Source of the DNA: a bacterium D16-76
GTDB taxonomy: Bacteria > Bacillota > Clostridia > Oscillospirales > Acutalibacteraceae
Assembly (NCBI GenBank): GCA_009917445.1
Contig: QZEE01000003.1
Coordinates: 115,320 to 179,319 of the forward strand
Length of the DNA stretch: 64,000 nucleotides
Direction: 5' to 3'
Each line of letters starts with the position of its first letter. Position 1 is the first letter of the stretch. Under the pieces are notes generated by a model. The model made no database searches. It worked only from the letters and a program-made list of their open reading frames with translations, and was not told the DNA's origin. This document shows, one piece after another, positions 53,557 to 63,287 of the stretch. A program made the translations under genes and the position numbers.

Positions 53557-53621
53557 CGGAAAAGAACGCCTAATTTTAGCCGCGAAAGGCCCCTTGGCCC
53601 TGCGGGAAAGGATGATGGAAA

Positions 53622-56033
53622 ATGAAGTATGAGCACAAGGCCATAGAGCCTAAATGGCAGGAAAAATGGGAGGAAGCCGGGGTGTTCCACGCGGAAGGGG
53701 CAGAGAGCAAAAAGCCCAAATATTTCGCGCTTATTGAGTTCCCCTACCCCTCCGGGCAGGGGCTGCACGTGGGGCACCCCAGGCCCTACACCGCTTTGGA
53801 CGTGGTGGCCAGGAAGCGCCGCATGCAGGGGTATAACGTGCTGTACCCCATTGGCTGGGACGCCTTTGGCCTGCCGGCGGAAAACTACGCCATTAAGAAC
53901 CATGTGCACCCGGAGGGCATTACCCGGGACAACATTGCGCGGTTCTCGAAGCAGATCAAGTCTTTGGGTATTTCCTTTGATTGGAGCCGGGAGGTAAGCA
54001 CCATTGACCCGGACTATTACAAGTGGACCCAGTGGATTTTCTTGCAGCTCTACAAGAAGGGGTTAGCTTATAAGAAAGAGATGAATGTCAACTGGTGCAC
54101 CAGCTGCAAGTGCGTACTGGCCAATGAGGAAGTGGTAAACGGCGTGTGCGAGCGTTGCGGCAGCGAGGTGGTACACAAGGTAAAAAGCCAGTGGATGCTG
54201 AAAATTACCGAATACGCCCAGCGCTTGATTGACGACCTGGACATGGTGGACTACCCGGAGCGGGTAAAGGCCCAGCAGAAGAATTGGATCGGGCGCTCTA
54301 CCGGCGCGGAGGTGGACTTTGACACCAGCGCCGGGGACAAGTTAACGGTGTACACGACCCGGCCGGATACCTTGTACGGGGCTACTTATATGGTCATTTC
54401 GCCGGAGCACCCCTACATTGAGAAGTGGGCGGACAGGCTCTCTAATTTGAACGCGGTGCGGGAGTACCAGGCCCAGGCGGCGCGGAAGTCGGACTTTGAG
54501 CGCACGGAGATGGCCAAGGAAAAGACCGGCGTGAAGCTTTGCGGCGTGACGGCCAAGAACCCGGTGAACGGGAAGGAGATACCTATTTTTATCTCGGACT
54601 ATGTGCTGGTAAGCTATGGCACCGGGGCTATTATGGCCGTGCCTGCCCATGACGACCGGGACTGGGATTTTGCTAAAAAGTTTGCCCTGCCTATTATTGA
54701 GGTGGTAAAGGGCGGCAATGTACAGGAGGCGGCTTTTACCGACTGCGAGACCGGCGTCATGGTCAATTCCGGGATTTTGGACGGCTTGACGGTGGAGGAA
54801 GCGAAAAAGAAGATCACGGCTTTCCTGGAAGAAAAGGGCATTGGCCACGGGAAAGTAAACTTTAAGCTGCGGGACTGGGTGTTCTCCCGGCAGCGGTATT
54901 GGGGCGAGCCCATCCCCATGGTGTACTGCGAGAAGTGCGGCTGGGTGCCGGTGCCGGAAGACCAGCTGCCCCTGCGGCTGCCCCAGGTGGACAGCTATGA
55001 GCCTACGGATACGGGTGAATCGCCCTTGGCGAAAATGACGGACTGGGTAAGCACCACCTGCCCCCATTGCGGCGGGCCTGCCCAGCGGGAGACCGACACC
55101 ATGCCCCAGTGGGCCGGGTCGTCCTGGTATTTCCTGCGGTATATGGACCCCCATAACCCGGACGCCTTGGCCAGCAAGGAGGCGTTGGATTATTGGTCGC
55201 CGGTAGACTGGTACAACGGCGGCATGGAGCACACCACGCTGCATTTGCTTTACAGCCGGTTCTGGCACAAATTTTTGTATGACATTGGCGTGGTGCCTAC
55301 GGCAGAGCCGTACCAGAAGCGCACCAGCCATGGGATGATCTTGGGCGAGAACGGGGAGAAGATGAGCAAGTCCCGGGGGAATGTGGTGAACCCGGACGAC
55401 ATTGTGGCCGAATACGGCGCGGATACCCTGCGGCTGTATGAGATGTTTATTGGCGACTTTGAGAAGTCTGCGCCTTGGAGCAACAACGGCATTAAGGGCT
55501 GCCGCCGGCTGGTGGAGCGCTATTGGAATTTGCAGAACATCCTTTGCGGGGAAGAGGGCGTCCGGCCCCAGCTGGAGGGGCCCTTCCACCGGGCTATTAA
55601 GAAGGTGGGCGAGGACACGGAGGTGCTGAAATTCAACACCGCCATTGCGGCGCTGATGGCCTTGATGAACGATATCACTGCCAAAGGGGATATCACCAAG
55701 GAGGAGCTGCGCATCTTTACCATCCTGCTCAACCCCTTTGCGCCCCATGTCACCGAAGAGGTGTGGGAGGCCTGTTCGCTGGGCAAGGGCTTAGTGGCCC
55801 AGCAGCCCTGGCCTGCCTATGACGAGGAAAAGTGCAAGGAGGACACCATTGAGATTGTGGTGCAGATAAAGGGCAAGGTGCGGGCCCGCCTGAATGTGGC
55901 GGTAGGCATCAGCCAAGAGGAAGCCCTGGCGCTTGCCAAGGCCGACCCCAAGGTGGCGGGGGAGATCGAGGGCAAGAGCATTGTCAAGGAGATTTATGTG
56001 CCGGGTAAGCTGGTGAACCTGGTGGTAAAATAA
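53622..56033 (+). CDS. leuS: Leucyl-tRNA synthetase
   Basis: Class I synthetase of 803 residues charging tRNA-Leu. Motifs: [19 protein letters not shown] (HIGH region, about 39-57), editing domain with [20 protein letters not shown], zinc-type cysteines in NWCTSCKC and CERCGSEV, and [17 protein letters not shown] (KMSKS). The C-terminal domain ends [16 protein letters not shown]. No T-box is visible upstream, unlike many Firmicutes leuS genes. GAAAGGATGATGG precedes the ATG. A two-way terminator separates it from convergent sigF. Confidence 0.97.
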   Translation: MKYEHKAIEPKWQEKWEEAGVFHAEGAESKKPKYFALIEFPYPSGQGLHVGHPRPYTALDVVARKRRMQGYNVLYPIGWDAFGLPAENYAIKNHVHPEGITRDNIARFSKQIKSLGISFDWSREVSTIDPDYYKWTQWIFLQLYKKGLAYKKEMNVNWCTSCKCVLANEEVVNGVCERCGSEVVHKVKSQWMLKITEYAQRLIDDLDMVDYPERVKAQQKNWIGRSTGAEVDFDTSAGDKLTVYTTRPDTLYGATYMVISPEHPYIEKWADRLSNLNAVREYQAQAARKSDFERTEMAKEKTGVKLCGVTAKNPVNGKEIPIFISDYVLVSYGTGAIMAVPAHDDRDWDFAKKFALPIIEVVKGGNVQEAAFTDCETGVMVNSGILDGLTVEEAKKKITAFLEEKGIGHGKVNFKLRDWVFSRQRYWGEPIPMVYCEKCGWVPVPEDQLPLRLPQVDSYEPTDTGESPLAKMTDWVSTTCPHCGGPAQRETDTMPQWAGSSWYFLRYMDPHNPDALASKEALDYWSPVDWYNGGMEHTTLHLLYSRFWHKFLYDIGVVPTAEPYQKRTSHGMILGENGEKMSKSRGNVVNPDDIVAEYGADTLRLYEMFIGDFEKSAPWSNNGIKGCRRLVERYWNLQNILCGEEGVRPQLEGPFHRAIKKVGEDTEVLKFNTAIAALMALMNDITAKGDITKEELRIFTILLNPFAPHVTEEVWEACSLGKGLVAQQPWPAYDEEKCKEDTIEIVVQIKGKVRARLNVAVGISQEEALALAKADPKVAGEIEGKSIVKEIYVPGKLVNLVVK

Positions 56034-56041
56034 TTTTACAG

Positions 56042-56079
56042 GGAAAAGGGCCTGGCACGTGGTGTGCCAGGCCCTTTCC
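56042..56079. terminator. Bidirectional terminator between leuS and sigF
   Basis: AAAAGGGCCTGGCAC (about 56044-56058) pairs with GTGCCAGGCCCTTTCC (56064-56079). T-runs on both strands suit the convergent genes leuS (+) and sigF (-). Confidence 0.85.
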
Positions 56080-56774
56080 TATCCGTCAAACTTTTGGCGC
56101 ATGTACAGCAGCAGCTTTTTTTCCCGGCGGCTGACCTGCACCTGGGTCATGCCTAAGAGACGGGCTGTCTCGGTTTGGGTCTTGTTTTGGTAGTAGCGGT
56201 AGGCGATGAGCTTTTGATCCCGTTCCTCCATGCTTTGCAGGATGGACTGCAGGGTTAGCTGCTCGGCCATTTTTTCCTCTGGCGCTTCTACGGGGATTTC
56301 CAGCTGGCTGCCGTCCTCTCCGCCGGTGAGGGAGACCGGGGCCCGGCACGCCCCCAGTGCCAGGGCGGCCTTTTCCGGCGGCACCCCCAGCTTGACGGCG
56401 ATTTCCCCTACACTGGGGGAAAAGCCCAGCTGCGTTTGCAGCTCTTCGGCGGCTTGCTGGGCCTTTTTGCCCAGGTCCCGCAGGCCCCGGGACACCCGCA
56501 GGGCCCCGCCGTCCCGGAACAGGCGGCGGACTTCGCCTAAAATCACCGGCACAGCGTAGGTGGAGAAGCGCACGCCCCGGTCTTCATCAAAATGGCCGGC
56601 GGCTTTTATCAGCCCCAGGCATGCCGCCTGGAACAAGTCTTCATATTCAATGCCCTTGCCCTGGAACCGCCGGGCGCACAGGTGCGCCAGCCCCAAGTTG
56701 TCTTCTACCGTCTGCTGCAAGGCGGCGTCTGGGGGCGGCGGCGCCAGGGCAGGGGCCTCACCCCTTGCGGCCAA
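56079..56774 (-). CDS. sigF: Forespore sigma factor SigF (SpoIIAC)
   Basis: RNA polymerase sigma factor for early forespore genes. Region 2 is in YEDLFQAACLGLIKAAGHFD and VRFSTYAVPVILGEVRRLFR, region 3 in VSRGLRDLGKKAQQAAEELQ, region 4 in QTETARLLGMTQVQVSRREK. The order spoIIAA-spoIIAB-sigF on the minus strand confirms identity. The start is unsure: the frame opens at TTG 56774, inside the spoIIAB end (17-base overlap), and the N terminus is Ala/Pro-rich and unlike Bacillus SigF; a later start is possible. Confidence 0.93.
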   Translation of the reverse strand: MAARGEAPALAPPPPDAALQQTVEDNLGLAHLCARRFQGKGIEYEDLFQAACLGLIKAAGHFDEDRGVRFSTYAVPVILGEVRRLFRDGGALRVSRGLRDLGKKAQQAAEELQTQLGFSPSVGEIAVKLGVPPEKAALALGACRAPVSLTGGEDGSQLEIPVEAPEEKMAEQLTLQSILQSMEERDQKLIAYRYYQNKTQTETARLLGMTQVQVSRREKKLLLYMRQKFDG

Positions 56775-57189
56775 AGTGCTTTGTAAGGGTCACGCTGGTG
56801 CCCCGGCCTACGGCAGAGGTCACCCGGACACTGTCGCAGAAGCTTTGCATGACCGCAAAGCCCAGGCCGGCCCGTTCTTCGCCGCCGGTGGTGAAGAGGG
56901 GCTCCATGGCTTTTTCAATGTCCGGGATACCGCAGCCCTTATCCCGGACACGCACCACGGCTTTGCCGTTTTCAAACAGCTTGACAGTTATGTATACGGT
57001 GCCCATGCGGTCTTTATAGCCGTGCACGATGGCGTTGGTCACGGCTTCGGACACGGCGGTTTTCATGTCGGTCAAGTCGGCCACGGTGGGGTCCAGCTGG
57101 GACAGGAAGGCCGCCACTGCCGCCCGGCCAAAGCCCTCGTTTACTGAGTTGGAGGAAAAGCATACCTGCGCTTGGTTCAGTGCCTTCAA
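56758..57189 (-). CDS. spoIIAB: Anti-sigma F factor SpoIIAB
   Basis: GHKL-fold kinase that binds SigF and phosphorylates SpoIIAA. The 143 residues show FLSQLDPTVADLTDMKTAVS, EAVTNAIVHGYKD (N box), VRDKGCGIPDIEKAM (G1) and ERAGLGFAVMQSFCD (G2). Starts at TTG 57189, with AAAGGAGGG on the minus strand 9 bases before it, directly after the spoIIAA stop. Confidence 0.95.
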   Translation of the reverse strand: MKALNQAQVCFSSNSVNEGFGRAAVAAFLSQLDPTVADLTDMKTAVSEAVTNAIVHGYKDRMGTVYITVKLFENGKAVVRVRDKGCGIPDIEKAMEPLFTTGGEERAGLGFAVMQSFCDSVRVTSAVGRGTSVTLTKHFGRKG

Positions 57190-57507
57190 TTACCCCGCCC
57201 TCCTTTCAATGGCCGCTACCCCGGCGATACCGGCCAGGTCTACCATTTTGGCCAGGTTGGGCGACAGGCCGCACAGCACCACGTGCCCCCGCCAGAACCC
57301 GCACAGCCGCACCCGGCCTAAAATCAGCCCAATGCCCGAGCTGTCCATGAAGGGCACGCCGGTAAAGTCCAGCCGGAGGCAATAGGGCTTTAGCTTTTGC
57401 GCCGTGTCGTCGATGGCCTCCCGCATCTCTTTGGCGCTGTGGTGGTCGATCTCCCCAAATAGCCTGGCGGTGAGAACGCCCTCTTTATAGCTGAGTTGTA
57501 CGTTCAT
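57190..57507 (-). CDS. spoIIAA: Anti-sigma F factor antagonist SpoIIAA
   Basis: STAS-domain protein that frees SigF when unphosphorylated. The 105 residues include ARLFGEIDHHSAKEMREAID and LRLDFTGVPFMDSSGIGLIL, where the MDSSG serine is the phosphorylation site for SpoIIAB. AAAGGA lies before the ATG. First gene of the spoIIA operon; its promoter must lie in 57508-57635 but I could not pick a SigH site with confidence. Confidence 0.96.
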   Translation of the reverse strand: MNVQLSYKEGVLTARLFGEIDHHSAKEMREAIDDTAQKLKPYCLRLDFTGVPFMDSSGIGLILGRVRLCGFWRGHVVLCGLSPNLAKMVDLAGIAGVAAIERRAG

Positions 57508-57635
57508 GTTTGCAACGTCCTTTCTTTTTACGGTCTTGGGGTGCCGGCCTGGCCGGCGTTAAACGGCCCCTAAACCCCGCCTCTCGTGTGCTGGCCCTTT
57601 TAAAAAGGGCTGTTTCAAAACAAATATGGCCAAAC

Positions 57636-57680
57636 AAAAAAATGCCCTTGCAAGAAGACAGGAACTTCTTGCAAGAGCAT
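57636..57680 (-). terminator. Terminator of the valS-folC unit
   Basis: On the minus strand, ATGCTCTTGCAAGAAG (57680-57665) pairs with CTTCTTGCAAGGGCAT (57656-57641) and is followed by TTTTTTT. Strong 15-base-pair stem with one or two mismatches. Confidence 0.9.
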
Positions 57681-57717
57681 TGTAGCAAACTTGCCCCGCA
57701 CAAATTGGGGAAGCGTG

Positions 57718-59028
57718 TCACGTTGATAAATTATCGGGGTAGTGGAGGTTGTTAAGCTTGCCTTTTAGCTGTTCGCGGATCTCGCTGGCCAGATAGAAGG
57801 AGCCGCATACGATGAGGGCGTCGCGGGGGGCCATATCTTTCATGGCGGCGGCTACGGCTTCGCCGCAGGTTTCGGTGGCTATTACGTTCGGGCAGAAGGG
57901 GCGGGCTTGTTGGGCAAGCTCTTGGGCGGGCAGGGCGCGGCCCCAGTTGGGGGTTATGGTGATGATTTTATCAAACATAGGCCCTACCGCTTCTAAGAAC
58001 TGCCGGCTGTCCTTGTCTGCCATAATACCCATGACAGCTACTTTGCGCTGAGGCACAAACTTTTCCAGCGCGGCCCCCAGGGCCTGGGCGCAGCCGGGAT
58101 TGTGGCCGCCGTCTAAAAGGCACAGGGGGGACTGGGAGATGACCTCCATACGGGCGGGGATGAAGGCTTTGCGGAAGCCTTCTTGCAGAGCTTTGTCGGA
58201 AATGGCGAATCCACGGGTGCGGAGGATTTGGATAATTTGCAGCACGACAGCGGCGTTTTTTACCTGGTGCTCGCCTAAAAAGGGCGTGTGCAGGCTGAGG
58301 CCGTCAACGGTAAAATCGGTGCCGAAGATGGTGGCCCCGCCTACCTGTACCTTTGCCATATCGGGGATGAAAAGCTGGGCGCCCTTTTCCTGGCAGACGG
58401 CTTTTATCTGGGCGGTAACTTCCGGGGGTTGGTCGGGGTACAGGGCCAGCCGACCGCCGGGCTTGATGATGCCGGCTTTTTCGGCGGTGATTTCCTCTAA
58501 CGTGCTGCCTAAGATGGCGGTGTGGTCCAGGGAGATAGAGGCAATGGCGGCGGCTTCTGGGGCCTTGATTATGTTGGTGGCGTCGGTGATGCCGCCCAGG
58601 CCCACTTCCAGCACCACAATGTCGCAGCCCTTCCGGGCGAACCAGTCAAAGGCCAGGGCGGTGATGCACTCAAACTCGGTGATGGCTTCGCCCTGGGCAT
58701 CCATGGCCTCGATGTGGGGCCAGATGCGACCTACCTCTTGGGCAAGCTCTTCTTCCGGTATCATCTCGCCGTTTATCTGGAAGCGCTCCCGAAAGTCCAG
58801 CACATAAGGGGAGGTGTAAAAGCCTACCTTATAGCCGCTCTCCCGCAGTACAGAGGCGGTGAGCGTGCAGGTAGTGCCCTTGCCGTTGGTTCCGGCCACA
58901 TGGACGAATTTCAAGGTATCCTGGGGGTCGCCCAGGCGGTGCATCAGGGCGGTAATATTCTTCAGCCCCGGCTTAATGCCAAAAAGCAGGCGGCTGTCAA
59001 TCTTCTCGATAGCTTCAGCATAAGTCAT
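57718..59028 (-). CDS. folC: Folylpolyglutamate synthase / dihydrofolate synthase
   Basis: Adds glutamates to folates. The 436 residues show FVHVAGTNGKGTTCTLTASV (P-loop, about 42-61), VGFYTSPYVLDFRERF, VLEVGLGGITDATN (family norm GGRLDATN, so Arg-Leu is Ile-Thr here), ISLDHTAILGSTLEEITAEK and LLDGGHNPGCAQAL. It lies behind valS on the minus strand, as in Bacillus, with a hairpin repeat in the 92-base gap. A terminator follows. Confidence 0.95.
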   Translation of the reverse strand: MTYAEAIEKIDSRLLFGIKPGLKNITALMHRLGDPQDTLKFVHVAGTNGKGTTCTLTASVLRESGYKVGFYTSPYVLDFRERFQINGEMIPEEELAQEVGRIWPHIEAMDAQGEAITEFECITALAFDWFARKGCDIVVLEVGLGGITDATNIIKAPEAAAIASISLDHTAILGSTLEEITAEKAGIIKPGGRLALYPDQPPEVTAQIKAVCQEKGAQLFIPDMAKVQVGGATIFGTDFTVDGLSLHTPFLGEHQVKNAAVVLQIIQILRTRGFAISDKALQEGFRKAFIPARMEVISQSPLCLLDGGHNPGCAQALGAALEKFVPQRKVAVMGIMADKDSRQFLEAVGPMFDKIITITPNWGRALPAQELAQQARPFCPNVIATETCGEAVAAAMKDMAPRDALIVCGSFYLASEIREQLKGKLNNLHYPDNLST

Positions 59029-59049
59029 CGGTAAACACTCCTTTTGCGG

Positions 59050-59122
59050 CGGAAAAGGTTTTTGAAGGGTGCAGGGGGACTTTTTCCTTAAAAAAGCCCC
59101 CCTGCCCGCCGGAGGCGGCCTT
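59050..59122 (-). repeat. Dispersed hairpin element, copy 10 (GCCTCCGGCGG type)
   Basis: On the minus strand the valS stop is followed by GCCGCCTCCGGCGG, a hairpin GCAGGGGGGCTTTTTT/AAAAAGTCCCCCTGC (59105-59071), then ACCCTTCAAAAACCTTTT. Same order as copies 6 and 9, in the direction of the gene it follows. Confidence 0.8.
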
Positions 59123-61751
59123 ACTGGAACGCCTTCAGCGAATCTTCTATCCGGCGCACCTTTTCCCGCAGCTTGTCGCCGTTCGCCTTTACGCCGTCAA
59201 TAACCTTCTGGGGCGCTTTGCCCATAAAGGTCTCGTTCGTAAGCTTGGCATTTACGGTGTCCAGCTGCTTCTGGGCGCTTTCCAGTTCCTTTGTCAACCG
59301 GGCTACTTCGGCGGCCCGGTCGATGAGGTCATCCATGGGCAGATAGCCCCGGCAGGCGGCGGTGACAACGGTCACGGCGCCCTCCATGCTGTCAAAGGCC
59401 GGGGCGATCTCTACCCCGCTGCAGTAGGCCAGCCGGGCAATGGCGGCTTTTTCCGTTTCAAAAGCGGCGGGGGTGTTGGTCTCAATATAAAGATGGGCTT
59501 TTTTGGAGGGCGGCACGTTCATCTCGCTGCGGCGGGTGCGCAGGGCGGTAATGAGCTCCTTTACGCTCTGCATCTCCTCTTCGGCCTGAGGGAAGTGGAG
59601 GGCTTCGTCATAAACCGGCCAGGGGGCTACAATGAGGGCTTTGCCCTCGTGGGGCAGGCTCTGCCAGATCTCCTCGGTGATAAAGGGCATGAAGGGGTGC
59701 AAAAGCTTTAAGGTGCTGCTCATGACCCACACCAGTACCTGGCGGGCCGATTGGGCGGCCTTTTCATCCTCGCCGGACATGGGGAGCTTGGCCAGCTCGA
59801 TATACCAGTCGCAGAACTCGTCCCAGAGGAAGTCGTAGATTTTCTGCACGGCAATGCCGATCTCGAATTTTTCCAGGTTTTCGGTGACTTCCTTGGCCAC
59901 AGAGTTAAAGCGGCTGATAATCCACTTGTCCTCAATGGTGAGATTTTCGGGGAGGGCGCAGGGCACCTCCCTGCCATCGATATTCATGTGGATGAACCGG
60001 GCAGCGTTCCAGATCTTGTTGGCAAAGTTGCGGCTGGCGGCTACCTTCTCGGTGGAGAAGCGCATGTCGTTGCCGGGGGTATTGCCGGTGATGAGGAACA
60101 GCCGCAGGGCGTCGGCGCCGTATTCGTCAATGACCTTTACGGGGTCTACACCGTTGCCCAGGGATTTTGACATCTTGCGGCCCTGGGCGTCCCGTACCAG
60201 GCCGTGGAAGCAGACCTTCTTAAAGGGAATGTCCCCGGTATGCTCCAGCCCGGAGAAAATCATTCTTGCCACCCAGAAGAAAATGATATCGAAGCCGGGC
60301 ATCAGCACATCGGTGGGATAGAAATATTTCAAATCTTCCGTCTTTTCAGGCCAGCCCAGGGTGGAGAAGGGCCACAGCGCCGAAGAAAACCAGGTGTCCA
60401 GGGTGTCCTCGTCCTGCTTCAGGTGCTTTCCTCCGCACTTGGGGCAGGTATCGGGATCCGTCTCGGAAACGATGGTTTCCCCACAGTCTTCGCAATACCA
60501 GGCGGGGATGCGGTGCCCCCACCAAAGCTGACGGGAAATGCACCAGTCCTTGATGTTTTCCATCCAGTTGTAGTATACCTTTGTGGCCCGGTCTTCCGGG
60601 ATAAACTGGATTTCTCCGCTTCTCACGGCGTCAATGGCAGGCTTGGCCAAAGGCTCCATTTTCACAAACCACTGGGTGGAGATCCTTGGCTCCGCCACGG
60701 TGTGACAGCGCTGGCAGGTGCCCACGTTGTGGGTAAGCGGCTCCACCTTGATAAGGAAGCCGCCCTCTTCCAGGTCTTTTACAATCTGCCTGCGGGCGTC
60801 CATCCCCGCCATGCCGGCATACTTGCCGCCATTTTCGTTGATGGAGCCATCCTCGTTCATCACGTTGATAATGGGCAAGTCGTGGCGCTTGCCCACCTCG
60901 AAGTCGTTGGGGTCATGGGCGGGGGTGATTTTCACCACGCCGGTGCCAAAGTCCATCTCCACATATTCGTCCGCCACAATGGGGATTTCCTTATCCACAA
61001 GGGGCAGGATAACATTTTTGCCGATTAAGTGCTTGTAGCGTTCATCCTCCGGGTGTACCGCCACGGCGGTGTCTCCCAGCATGGTTTCCGGGCGGGTGGT
61101 GGCAAGCTCCACATACCCGCTGCCGTCTGCCAGGGGGTAGCGCAGGTGCCAGAAGGAGCCATTCTGTTCTTCAAAGACCACCTCGATGTCGGAAAGGGCG
61201 GTCTGACAGTGAGGGCACCAGTTGATCATCCGCTCGCCCCGATAGATCAGCCCCTTTTCATAGAGCTTCACAAACACATGGCGCACTGCTTTGGAAAGCC
61301 CCTCGTCCATGGTGAAGCGGGAACGCTCCCAGTCGCAGGAAAGGCCCAGGAGCTTCTGCTGCTCCACAATGCGGCTTCCGTATTTTTCCCGCCAGGCCCA
61401 GGCACGCTCCAGGAATTTTTCCCGTCCTAGGTCTTCCTTGGTGACTCCTTCCTCCTTCATGACGTCCACGATCTTTGCCTCCGTGGCGATGGAAGCGTGG
61501 TCCGTGCCAGGCAGCCACAGGGCGGAATAGCCCTGCATTCTGCGCCAGCGAATGAGGATATCGGGCATGGTGGTGTCCATGGCATGGCCCACATGGAGCT
61601 GCCCGGTGATATTGGGCGGCGGCATGACAATGGTGTAGGGCTTCTTGTTAGGGTCGGGTTCTGCGTGGAAAAAACCGCCCTGCATCCAAAAATCATAAAT
61701 ACGGTGCTCTACTTCTTTGGGTTCGTAGGCTTTGGCAAGTTCCGTGCTCAT
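59121..61751 (-). CDS. valS: Valyl-tRNA synthetase
   Basis: Class I synthetase of 876 residues charging tRNA-Val. Motifs: [20 protein letters not shown] (HIGH region), [16 protein letters not shown], editing domain with [19 protein letters not shown], zinc-type CEDCGETIV and [26 protein letters not shown] (KMSKS), and a C-terminal coiled-coil arm ([20 protein letters not shown]). The start is probably the ATG at 61751, 9 bases after AAAGGA; an ATG at 61757 is closer to it. A minus-strand promoter lies at 61838-61866. No T-box is seen. Confidence 0.97.
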   Translation of the reverse strand: MSTELAKAYEPKEVEHRIYDFWMQGGFFHAEPDPNKKPYTIVMPPPNITGQLHVGHAMDTTMPDILIRWRRMQGYSALWLPGTDHASIATEAKIVDVMKEEGVTKEDLGREKFLERAWAWREKYGSRIVEQQKLLGLSCDWERSRFTMDEGLSKAVRHVFVKLYEKGLIYRGERMINWCPHCQTALSDIEVVFEEQNGSFWHLRYPLADGSGYVELATTRPETMLGDTAVAVHPEDERYKHLIGKNVILPLVDKEIPIVADEYVEMDFGTGVVKITPAHDPNDFEVGKRHDLPIINVMNEDGSINENGGKYAGMAGMDARRQIVKDLEEGGFLIKVEPLTHNVGTCQRCHTVAEPRISTQWFVKMEPLAKPAIDAVRSGEIQFIPEDRATKVYYNWMENIKDWCISRQLWWGHRIPAWYCEDCGETIVSETDPDTCPKCGGKHLKQDEDTLDTWFSSALWPFSTLGWPEKTEDLKYFYPTDVLMPGFDIIFFWVARMIFSGLEHTGDIPFKKVCFHGLVRDAQGRKMSKSLGNGVDPVKVIDEYGADALRLFLITGNTPGNDMRFSTEKVAASRNFANKIWNAARFIHMNIDGREVPCALPENLTIEDKWIISRFNSVAKEVTENLEKFEIGIAVQKIYDFLWDEFCDWYIELAKLPMSGEDEKAAQSARQVLVWVMSSTLKLLHPFMPFITEEIWQSLPHEGKALIVAPWPVYDEALHFPQAEEEMQSVKELITALRTRRSEMNVPPSKKAHLYIETNTPAAFETEKAAIARLAYCSGVEIAPAFDSMEGAVTVVTAACRGYLPMDDLIDRAAEVARLTKELESAQKQLDTVNAKLTNETFMGKAPQKVIDGVKANGDKLREKVRRIEDSLKAFQ

Positions 61752-61837
61752 TTTCATCTATCCTTTCTGTAAGGCAAATTTTGCCGGTTTCCCTTCTGTT
61801 TTGGACCTTTCGGGGGGATAGGAATCCCTAGGCTTTC

Positions 61838-61866
61838 ATTATCGTATTTCCAGGGGAAAAAGTCAA
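61838..61866 (-). promoter_or_regulatory. Promoter of valS-folC
   Basis: On the minus strand TTGACT (61866-61861) and GATAAT (61843-61838) are 17 bases apart. The leader to valS is about 80 bases, too short for a T-box. Confidence 0.75.
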
Positions 61867-61904
61867 GACCTAAAACAGCAGGGGAGTGCCCAACCGCGCG
61901 TTTT

Positions 61905-61995
61905 ATGCCTCCGGCGGTATAGGGGCTATGAGTCTCGCCTGCCGGCTCGGTCGGCTTGGGGCGCAAACGTTTTACCACTGGCAACCCTCGCCCCC
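61905..61995 (+). repeat. Dispersed element, copy 11, in the gap between valS and the element remnant
   Basis: Contains GCCTCCGGCGG (about 61909-61919), then a 23-base string (about 61933-61955) that is the inverse of one near 5229-5251. The rest of the 61752-62067 gap holds the valS promoter and a small hairpin AACATTCC/GGAATGTT near 62032; no gene is evident. Confidence 0.6.
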
Positions 61996-62067
61996 TAAAC
62001 ACCCCACAAGCCCTTTTAAAAGAAGGGTAAACATTCCAAACGGGAATGTTGGATCCTAAAACCCAAT

Positions 62068-62607
62068 TTACAAAGTTATAGGATTTCCTTCCTTCCGAGT
62101 TCTGGCACAAAAATCAATGATGTCTACGATGCATTTATCGCCATTTATTCCCTTTTGTACCAGCTTCCAGGGTGTTGTCAAATCACTTCGCAAAATGGCA
62201 TTGTGGAGAAACTTCGCCGGGAACTGCTCAACCTGTTCCGGAGTACAGCGGTCAATAATCTGATTGGTAATGTTCTCGTGATACGAGTAGGCGTAGTACG
62301 CCAGCTCACCGTAAAATCCCAAGGGAAGTTTTCCCACATAAGCTGGTGCCTGATCCAGTAAAAAATCAACCCTCACTGTATCTCCTGTGTCGATAGCTTT
62401 TTTGCAAGCCAAGCGATAGGAAGCAAGCGGGAGGGTGTGGTGCTTGTCCAGCATCAGCATAGTCATTTTTCGGCCTATAGTACCGGGGCGGCCTGCTGCC
62501 TGGATAAAAAGTGACTCTGCCTTGTCCTGCAAATCCGGCAGCAATGTTTTGAAGGTTTCCAACTCTCCATCCCGGATGGCGAGAGCGGCCTTGTCATAGT
62601 TATCCAT
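62068..62607 (-). CDS. Unrecognised protein at the edge of an integrative-element remnant
   Basis: The frame is open from 62712; the first ATG within the coherent part is 62607, giving 179 residues that start MDNYDKAALAIRDGELETFK. It is rich in helices with repeating patterns such as ESLFIQAAGRPGTIGRK, VRVDFLLDQAPAYVGKLPLG and VEQFPAKFLHNAILRSDLTT, reminiscent of ankyrin-like or solenoid repeats, but I do not recognise a family. A coding-looking stretch continues upstream of the ATG (VQFLDDYFQHSQEPQWQRR), so the gene may be a truncated 3' part fused at 62690 to the TraG fragment. Base use is more AT-rich than the host genes. Confidence 0.6.
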   Translation of the reverse strand: MDNYDKAALAIRDGELETFKTLLPDLQDKAESLFIQAAGRPGTIGRKMTMLMLDKHHTLPLASYRLACKKAIDTGDTVRVDFLLDQAPAYVGKLPLGFYGELAYYAYSYHENITNQIIDRCTPEQVEQFPAKFLHNAILRSDLTTPWKLVQKGINGDKCIVDIIDFCARTRKEGNPITL

Positions 62608-62689
62608 ATTTTCTTCTATTTTCCGTTCGATCCTCCGCTGCCATTGCGGCTCCTGAGAGTGTTGGAAATAGTCGTCCAGGAACTGCACA

Positions 62690-63049
62690 CTTATGCTCTG
62701 AGGGCAGGGCATCCATAAGGATGTGAAACAGTGTTTTGCCTTTGACCTTGCTGGGTTCCAGCAGCTCCTGTATGAGCTTGAAAATCGACACGATGTGCCT
62801 TTCCTCCGGCTTGCAAAACTCGGCGGACAGCAGGATCACAGAGGTGAGAAGCCCCTCCGCTGCATCATAGAAAAATTGATTTTGCCCGAAATTTGCCTTG
62901 TCCTCCCCGGCCATGATGATGGTCTTGGCGATAATCTTCGCGTACTTTTCAGCCTTGGCTTTATGGGCCAGGGCCTTTGTCTTTTTGTACAGGTCTGTAT
63001 ATTTATTTACAAGGTGCAGAAGGTTGAAGCCGTCGCTTTTTGTGGGGTT
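62690..63049 (-). pseudogene. VirD4/TraG coupling-protein fragment
   Basis: About 120 residues of a conjugative coupling ATPase: NPTKSDGFNLLHLVNKYTDL, then AEKYAKIIAKTIIMAGEDK, NQFFYDAAEGLLTSVILLSA and KLIQELLEPSKVKGKTLF, ending LPSEHK at 62690. Relatives go on with a RWFAGAAL-type segment, which is missing; the Walker A part upstream is missing too. The frame runs on at both sides into unrelated sequence. It is therefore a remnant of a Tn1549/CTn-like element. Confidence 0.78.
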
Positions 63050-63058
63050 CCGTATGCC

Positions 63059-63283
63059 CGCCACGAAAAAGAGATGGCGGCGGCTATATCGGATGATAAG
63101 ATCGGAGACGGTTTTATCTACCAGATGTTCCTCTACGAGCTGAACAATCACGAGTACGGCTACACTGGGGACAGCGAGGAAACGCTTGATGCGCTGGACT
63201 ATACAATGGAGCAGGTACAGGCAGACGCAAGGCTTCTCCATGGCTTTGAGAAAGCCCGCAAAAAGATTTTGGGAAGGGGTTGA
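63059..63283 (+). pseudogene. 3' fragment of an element-borne conserved protein
   Basis: The last 75 residues of a protein typical of clostridial conjugative elements: RHEKEMAAAISDDKIGDGFI, then YQMFLYELNNHEYGYTGDSE and ETLDALDYTMEQVQADARLL. The frame is open back to 62723, but the upstream part is the antisense of the TraG fragment, so the gene has lost its start. It abuts the TraG fragment at about 63050 in opposite orientation, pointing to an inversion or deletion joint. The stop lies 4 bases before the next gene. Confidence 0.65.
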
Positions 63284-63287
63284 AACG

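Noticed and set aside
53557..53621. T-box before leuS
   Set aside because: The gap is only 65 bases and lacks the GGGTGGNACC sequence.
61752..61870. T-box before valS
   Set aside because: The leader from the predicted start is about 80 bases and has no T-box sequence on the minus strand.
62723..63058. Full 186-codon plus-strand frame ending at 63283 as an intact gene
   Set aside because: Its first two thirds are the antisense of a recognisable TraG fragment; only the last 75 codons look like a real protein.
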